Positions 59,711 to 64,000 of a DNA stretch of 64,000 nt are shown piece by piece. The DNA is from Dyadobacter fanqingshengii (GTDB taxonomy: Bacteria; Bacteroidota; Bacteroidia; Cytophagales; Spirosomataceae): the NCBI RefSeq assembly GCF_023822005.2, contig NZ_CP098806.1, forward strand, positions 4,958,501 to 5,022,500, given 5' to 3'. Made by a program: the position numbers and the translations under genes. Numbering within the stretch: the stretch's first letter is position 1; every line of letters starts with the position of its first letter. The notes below the pieces were generated by a model, which saw nothing but the letters and a program-made list of their open reading frames with translations, did not search any database and was not told where the DNA came from.

Positions 59711-59778
59711 AATATTTACAAAAAATTAATTAATCCATTAATTTTTTGGACACACACTATCAGTGATATTGATTTAAG

Positions 59779-60375
59779 ATGGTTGACACATTCGCAGATT
59801 ATGCATCGCATAATGTAACAGACGAGGAATTGGTTGAGCTTTTTCTAAAATCCGGGAATAACCGATATTTTGAGAAACTTTACGACCGATACGCGCTCAA
59901 AGTGTTTCAAAAATGCCTTTCATTAACACGAGACGCAGGCCGCGCTGAGGATCTCACCCACGATGTGTTCCTTAAATTGGTATTTAAACTGAATACCTTC
60001 AAGAAAGGCGCAAAATTCTCCACCTGGCTTTATTCGGTTACGTATAATCATTGCATGGACTTAATGCGGTCCAACAAAAAGCGGGTAATAACCGTACATC
60101 AGGAGAGCGCAGATTGCATTGAACATATGGATCTCGATAACCTTTTTGGGGTTGAAGAGGTTGATTCAAAAATATTACGACAGGCGCTGGACCAATTACA
60201 GCCCGAAGAAAAAAGCCTTCTTTACCTGAAGTATATGGATGACCGAAGCATCCGTTACATTGCTGGAAGATCCCAGTTAACAGAAAGCGCAGTTAAAATG
60301 CGGCTTATGCGCTCTCGTGAGAAGCTTAGGCGCGTATATCTGGAAATTGCATATTTGTGGAATTTCTGCAAATAG
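59779..60375 (+). CDS. ECF-type RNA polymerase sigma factor
   Basis: A 198-aa sigma-70 family protein of group IV. Region 2: AEDLTHDVFLKLVFKL and FSTWLYSVTYNHCMDLMRSNKKR. Region 4: LQPEEKSLLYLKYMDDRSIRYIAG and ESAVKMRLMRSREKLRRVY. No anti-sigma gene is adjacent. It is less similar to the 21.4-kb sigma factor than expected for a recent duplicate. It is 135 bp downstream of tsf with a terminator between. The DUF3078 gene follows. Confidence 0.9.
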   Translation: MVDTFADYASHNVTDEELVELFLKSGNNRYFEKLYDRYALKVFQKCLSLTRDAGRAEDLTHDVFLKLVFKLNTFKKGAKFSTWLYSVTYNHCMDLMRSNKKRVITVHQESADCIEHMDLDNLFGVEEVDSKILRQALDQLQPEEKSLLYLKYMDDRSIRYIAGRSQLTESAVKMRLMRSREKLRRVYLEIAYLWNFCK

Positions 60376-60478
60376 TTATGAATTTTGAGAATCTATTAAT
60401 TACTTACAGCCGCGAGCCCTCTTCCCTCACGGGTTTTAAAAGTGAACCTATCATCTTTATTCACTAAAAACATTAGAA

Positions 60479-61402
60479 ATGAGCGGAAAACTTCGACGCT
60501 ACCTATTAATCATTACGCTGTTTACATTAACATTGCCTGGTTTTGCACAAACCGTCGACCTTAGCAACTCCCTGAATGCCGGAAAATTAAAGACACCCGG
60601 CGACACCGCATGGAAAAAGATTGAATTTGGGATTAATTTAAATCAAGGCTCATTCAGTTCTAACTGGACAGGCGGAGGTGTTAACTCAGTTGCACTGGGT
60701 TTGTTTTTTAATGCCCTGAACGAAAAGATAGTAGGCAAGAATGCCTGGCGGAACGACTTCCAGTCCCAATACGGGATTGTTAGGAACAAAGGACAGCAAA
60801 GCCGCAAAAATGTTGACCGGATATTTTTTGATACAAAATATAACAGGTCCATTGGGGCTAAATGGAGCCTTTTTGCTAATCTCAATTTTCTTTCGCAGTT
60901 TGGCGACGGTTATAATTACTCTGCTGCTCCCGACTCAACCGATGTAAAAAGGAAGGTCTCGGGAATATTTTCGCCCGCTTATGTGACGGAAGCCATCGGG
61001 ATAGAATACCGTCCGGCTCCCTATTTTTTCATTGACTTTGCACCCGGGGCATTGCGGCAAACCATTGTTTTGGACAGGAATTTATATGTCAACACACCAA
61101 ACCAGAATAACTATGGCGTCCCGATCGGAAAAAGGGTTAGGACAGAGGCTGCACTGATACAGATTGTTGCCAACTTCGATAAGGACATTGCGAAGGATGT
61201 GAACCTTAAATTCAGATATCTGATGTTTGCGAGTTTCAAACATCCGGGAAATATTGATAATCGTCTGGATGCCATGCTGACGGCCAAAATTAACAAGTAT
61301 GTAAATGTAAATCTGGGAGCTATTATGGTATATGATGACGACCAGAGTGATAAAGTGCAATTTGCGCAGGCTTTAAGCATCGGATTTTTATACTCATTCT
61401 AA
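60479..61402 (+). CDS. DUF3078 family protein
   Basis: A 307-aa exported protein with a signal peptide (cleavage near GFA/QTVD). The FSSNWTGGGVNSVALGLFFNA segment and the repeated strands with aromatic ends suggest a barrel or large beta structure; this matches the DUF3078 family, which is widespread and uncharacterised in Bacteroidota. It ends in an FLYSF strand. It is downstream of a sigma factor gene with 103 bp between. Confidence 0.8.
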   Translation: MSGKLRRYLLIITLFTLTLPGFAQTVDLSNSLNAGKLKTPGDTAWKKIEFGINLNQGSFSSNWTGGGVNSVALGLFFNALNEKIVGKNAWRNDFQSQYGIVRNKGQQSRKNVDRIFFDTKYNRSIGAKWSLFANLNFLSQFGDGYNYSAAPDSTDVKRKVSGIFSPAYVTEAIGIEYRPAPYFFIDFAPGALRQTIVLDRNLYVNTPNQNNYGVPIGKRVRTEAALIQIVANFDKDIAKDVNLKFRYLMFASFKHPGNIDNRLDAMLTAKINKYVNVNLGAIMVYDDDQSDKVQFAQALSIGFLYSF

Positions 61403-61427
61403 TTGTTCCAACTAACCTCGACTTATT

Positions 61428-61760
61428 ATGCTGCAGGAATTCAAAATTTTTATTGCTAAGGGGAATGTTCTCGATTTAGCTGTCGGTGTTGTTATTGGTG
61501 CCTCTTTTGCCAAAATTACAACTTCACTCGTTGAAGACATTATTAACCCGGTTTTAGGTTTGTTGATAGGCGGCGTGGATTTTACCCAGCTGAAAATTGT
61601 ATTGAAGGAAGCCGTTGGTAAAACCCCGGAAGTTGCTATCAAATATGGTAATTTCATTCAGGTTTTAATTCAGTTTATCATCATTGCCTGGGTTATATTT
61701 ATGGTCGTGAAACTCGCCAACCGGCTCCGTATTTCCGAATCACTTGTTAAAAAAGAGTAA
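61428..61760 (+). CDS. mscL: Large-conductance mechanosensitive channel
   Basis: A 110-aa MscL. The N-terminal amphipathic helix and TM1 contain the signature [21 protein letters not shown]2 is near 75-97 ([17 protein letters not shown]). The cytoplasmic C-terminal helix of E. coli MscL is mostly missing, giving a short protein (the usual length is 125-150). It relieves turgor on hypo-osmotic shock. Its gene is 25 bp after the DUF3078 gene and ends at a terminator. Confidence 0.93.
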   Translation: MLQEFKIFIAKGNVLDLAVGVVIGASFAKITTSLVEDIINPVLGLLIGGVDFTQLKIVLKEAVGKTPEVAIKYGNFIQVLIQFIIIAWVIFMVVKLANRLRISESLVKKE

Positions 61761-61781
61761 ATATTCCTTTACAAAAACAGT

Positions 61782-61814
61782 AAAACGAGGTGCATCTGAT
61801 GTGCCTCGTTTTTT
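61782..61814 (+). terminator. Intrinsic terminator after mscL
   Basis: A 9-bp stem AAAACGAGG (61782-61790) pairs with 61804-61812 and runs into T's; a short internal loop follows the paired base of the stem. Confidence 0.8.
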
Positions 61815-61888
61815 ATTGAGTTATTAATTTAATAGGCAAAATTTTTTTCTGGAAAAGATTTACCTTCGTGTCTAGTGCCGTTTGTTTA

Positions 61889-63256
61889 ATGTTTAAAAGT
61901 AGTCTTGTGCAAAAAAAGGTCGTTATTTTGGGTGGAGGAGAAAGCGGCACCGGAGCCGCAATCCTGGCCAAGTCCAAAGGTTTTGATGTGTTTTTGTCAG
62001 ATCGTGGCCAATTGAACCAGAAATACATTGACATCCTTCACCGTGAAAACATTCCATTTGAGCAGGGAATTCATTCAGAATCAAGGGTTTTAGAAAGTGA
62101 CCTGATCATCAAAAGCCCGGGTATTCCCGATACAGTCGCGCTGATCGTTGCATTGAAGGAAAAAGGGATTCCGGTTATTTCAGAGATCGAATTTGCATCC
62201 CGCTACACTTCGGCCAAACTGATTGCCATAACAGGCAGCAACGGCAAAACCACCACGACGCTTCTTACTTATCATCTTCTGAAAAATGCGGGGCTGAATG
62301 TTGGATTGGCAGGGAACATTGGCGACAGTTTTGCCTGGCAGGTTGCCGAAAAGCAATTCGACTATTATGTGTTGGAAATCAGCAGTTTTCAGTTAGATAA
62401 TATTCAGGGTTTTCATCCGCAAATTGCTGTTCTGCTCAACATTACACCGGATCACCTGGATCGCTACGCGTATAATTTCCAGAACTACATTGATTCAAAG
62501 TTCAAAATCGTTCAAAATCAAACGGCAGCAGATCATCTCATTTACTTTGATGATAGTGAAGTGATCGTGGCTGAGCTCTCGAAACGAAACATTGATTCTC
62601 AAAAAATAAAAATATCGCTTGCCAATAAATTGTCAGAAGGTGCTTACCTGGACGGAGGGAAACTGACATCCAATGCTCCTAACGGAACATTTGAGCAAAA
62701 CTTTGAAGAATTGCCTATTAAAGGCCCGCATAATGCGATTAATGCACTGGCAGCAATATCGGTTGCGCAGCTGGTGGGAGTGAGTTCGGAGAAAATTTCC
62801 GAAGGATTAAAATCCTTTACCAATGCGCCACACAGGCTTGAAGAAGTGGAAGTTATCGACGAAGTGACATACATTAACGACTCCAAAGCAACCAATGTGG
62901 ATTCCGTTTTTTACGCGTTAGGCAGTTTCGAAAGGCCGATCGTTTTAATAGCTGGAGGGGTTGACAAAGGAAATGATTATAGCCAGATCGAAACGCTTGT
63001 GCGTAATAAAGTGAAGGCTTTGATAGTTCTTAGTAAAGATTTCGAAAAGTTGGAAAGTTACTTTTCAGGAATTGTCCCTCAAATATACATAACCCAGGAT
63101 GTCCAGGCTGCGGTCGATAAGGCGCAGGAATGGAGTGTTCCGGGTGATATTGTACTTCTTTCTCCTGCCTGTGCAAGTTTTGATTTATTCAAAAACTATG
63201 AGGACAGGGGTGAAAAATTCAAAGCTGCGGTCAGAAATCTAACCAGTCAAAAATAA
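61889..63256 (+). CDS. murD: UDP-N-acetylmuramoyl-L-alanine--D-glutamate ligase
   Basis: 455 aa from ATG 61889 (MFKSSLVQKKVVILGGGESG); a GTG at 61868 is in frame but lies before the family start. The N-terminal domain GGGESGTGAA is followed by the ATP site GSNGKTTTT (116-124), LEISSFQLD, and INDSKATNVDSVFYAL, which binds ATP and Mg. It adds D-glutamate to UDP-MurNAc-L-Ala in cytoplasmic peptidoglycan synthesis. ftsW follows after 25 bp, while mraY is not upstream; mscL is there instead. Confidence 0.96.
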   Translation: MFKSSLVQKKVVILGGGESGTGAAILAKSKGFDVFLSDRGQLNQKYIDILHRENIPFEQGIHSESRVLESDLIIKSPGIPDTVALIVALKEKGIPVISEIEFASRYTSAKLIAITGSNGKTTTTLLTYHLLKNAGLNVGLAGNIGDSFAWQVAEKQFDYYVLEISSFQLDNIQGFHPQIAVLLNITPDHLDRYAYNFQNYIDSKFKIVQNQTAADHLIYFDDSEVIVAELSKRNIDSQKIKISLANKLSEGAYLDGGKLTSNAPNGTFEQNFEELPIKGPHNAINALAAISVAQLVGVSSEKISEGLKSFTNAPHRLEEVEVIDEVTYINDSKATNVDSVFYALGSFERPIVLIAGGVDKGNDYSQIETLVRNKVKALIVLSKDFEKLESYFSGIVPQIYITQDVQAAVDKAQEWSVPGDIVLLSPACASFDLFKNYEDRGEKFKAAVRNLTSQK

Positions 63257-63281
63257 TCATTAAGTAATACCGGTCACCCAT

Positions 63282-64000
63282 ATGGATTTCTTGCTAAAAT
63301 CAAGAGAAGACACGCAGGCATGGTTCAGCAAAAACCTGAAAGGCGATCCCTGGATTTGGGGAATTTGCATTGTAATGCTGATGTGGAGCATTGTGGTGGT
63401 GTATAGCGCCAGTGTGAAGGACGCGTACAGCCAGATGGACGGGAACACGGAATACTATCTTTACAAACATGTCCTGCTATGCTTTCTTTCGCTGATGGTC
63501 ATGTATTTCGTCCATCGCATTCCTTATATAAAATTTGTCTACGTTACCAGGCTTGCAGTATGGAGTTCCATATTGCTTTTGATTTTCACTATGTTTTTTG
63601 GAACATCCGTTAATGATGCCGCCAGATGGATTGAAATTCCGGTAATCGGTCAACGTTTTCAGCCTTCGGAGTGGGCAAAGGTTGCGTTAATCGCCCATTT
63701 GTCCTTAATCCTCGCAAGACACATTAAGGGTGGCTGGAATACGAGGGAGCTCTTTACCGAGCCGCTTGCGCTGGTAGGAATCGTTTGCGGGCTGATATTT
63801 ACAAGTAATGTTTCCACGGCCGTAATGCTGGCCGGCATTTGCTTTCTCTTAATGTTCGTGGGTAAAGTTCCGCTGCATTATTTATTCTTTACGGCATTTG
63901 GCCTTGTTTTCTTCGCGACTATTGCCATTTTGCTCAATTCCACGCAAAGATCAGGAACCGCACAAAACCGGATCTCAGCGTTTTTTGACAAAGATGTTGT
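63282..64000 (+). CDS. ftsW: Cell-division peptidoglycan polymerase FtsW (5' part)
   Basis: Partial: the first 239 codons from ATG 63282; the frame stays open to the right edge. Translated sequence starts MDFLLKSREDTQAWFSK, has the YSASVKDAYSQ-like segment near 45, and the conserved RWIEIPVIGQRFQPSEWAKV, which is the SEDS signature (ARWI...FQPSE). Several membrane segments are visible (24-40, 70-90, 98-118, 170-190). It polymerises lipid II at the septum together with a class B PBP. The gene is 25 bp after murD, the normal order within the dcw cluster. Confidence 0.93.
   Translation, partial: MDFLLKSREDTQAWFSKNLKGDPWIWGICIVMLMWSIVVVYSASVKDAYSQMDGNTEYYLYKHVLLCFLSLMVMYFVHRIPYIKFVYVTRLAVWSSILLLIFTMFFGTSVNDAARWIEIPVIGQRFQPSEWAKVALIAHLSLILARHIKGGWNTRELFTEPLALVGIVCGLIFTSNVSTAVMLAGICFLLMFVGKVPLHYLFFTAFGLVFFATIAILLNSTQRSGTAQNRISAFFDKDV

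Noticed and set aside
1..64000. tRNA, rRNA, CRISPR arrays, insertion sequences, prophage
   Set aside because: I looked for T-loop motifs, repeated spacers, transposase motifs and phage genes and saw none. A dedicated search (tRNAscan-type) would settle small RNA genes.

Overview
The window is a piece of a Bacteroidota chromosome, most likely Cytophagales and probably Dyadobacter or a close relative (genus is an inference from overall protein character). Direct support is the phylum-specific families (DUF4293, the DUF4295 ribosomal protein, GldB, Bacteroidota-type LptD, PorG/DUF6089-like barrels, DUF3078, DUF2911, DUF1573). Genes have few Shine-Dalgarno sequences, TTG/GTG starts are frequent, and several genes are preceded by the Bacteroidota -7 element TAnnTTTG, twice with a TTG exactly 20 nt upstream. 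I found no rRNA, tRNA, CRISPR array, insertion sequence or prophage. Gene density is high and most intergenic gaps are short.

Layout. 1-7.9 kb: start of purD, recQ, kdsD, a perfect-looking intergenic palindrome, DUF4293, rimO, a membrane protein, ftsY, and the small ribosomal genes for DUF4295 and bL33. 8.1-14.6 kb: a lipoprotein cytochrome c, gatB, a TlpA-type thioredoxin, an epimerase-like protein divergent from gldB, and a solitary nuoH. 14.6-17 kb: an ABC exporter with a His-rich loop plus a Cys-containing periplasmic protein, possibly metal-related. 17.1-20.3 kb: two related outer-membrane barrels, DUF2911 and a trypsin-like protease. 20.3-23.9 kb: a HAD phosphatase, an ECF sigma factor with a small coupled gene, nth and a double-FKBP lipoprotein. 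23.9-28.7 kb: a 2-oxoacid dehydrogenase E1 fusion followed by a three-gene glycan cassette (phosphoglycosyl transferase, acetyltransferase, aminotransferase) with long gene overlaps.

28.9-36.8 kb: DUF1573 protein, LptD, divergent amidase, MlaD-like protein, an acyl-CoA carboxylase beta subunit and a beta-hydroxyacid dehydrogenase. 36.8-41.5 kb: a coiled-coil protein, a two-hydrolase fusion, a toxin-antitoxin pair, a 2-oxoadipate dioxygenase-like protein and proC. 41.8-48.7 kb: a three-gene set, transglutaminase-DUF2126, circularly permuted ATP-grasp plus alpha-E, and a second transglutaminase. This is the best candidate for a poorly understood biochemical system in the window. 48.8-56.7 kb: pdhB, a DksA-like protein without its zinc finger, sbcD, a deacetylase, an acyltransferase, kdsC, DUF2520, DUF1080 and a barrel protein. 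56.8-64 kb: rplM-rpsI, rpsB, tsf, a second ECF sigma factor, DUF3078, mscL, murD and the start of ftsW.

Themes. Envelope construction dominates: Kdo synthesis (kdsD, kdsC), LPS insertion (lptD), peptidoglycan synthesis and turnover (murD, ftsW, amidase), lipid trafficking (MlaD) and glycan assembly. The genes are dispersed rather than clustered by pathway, with housekeeping translation genes between them.
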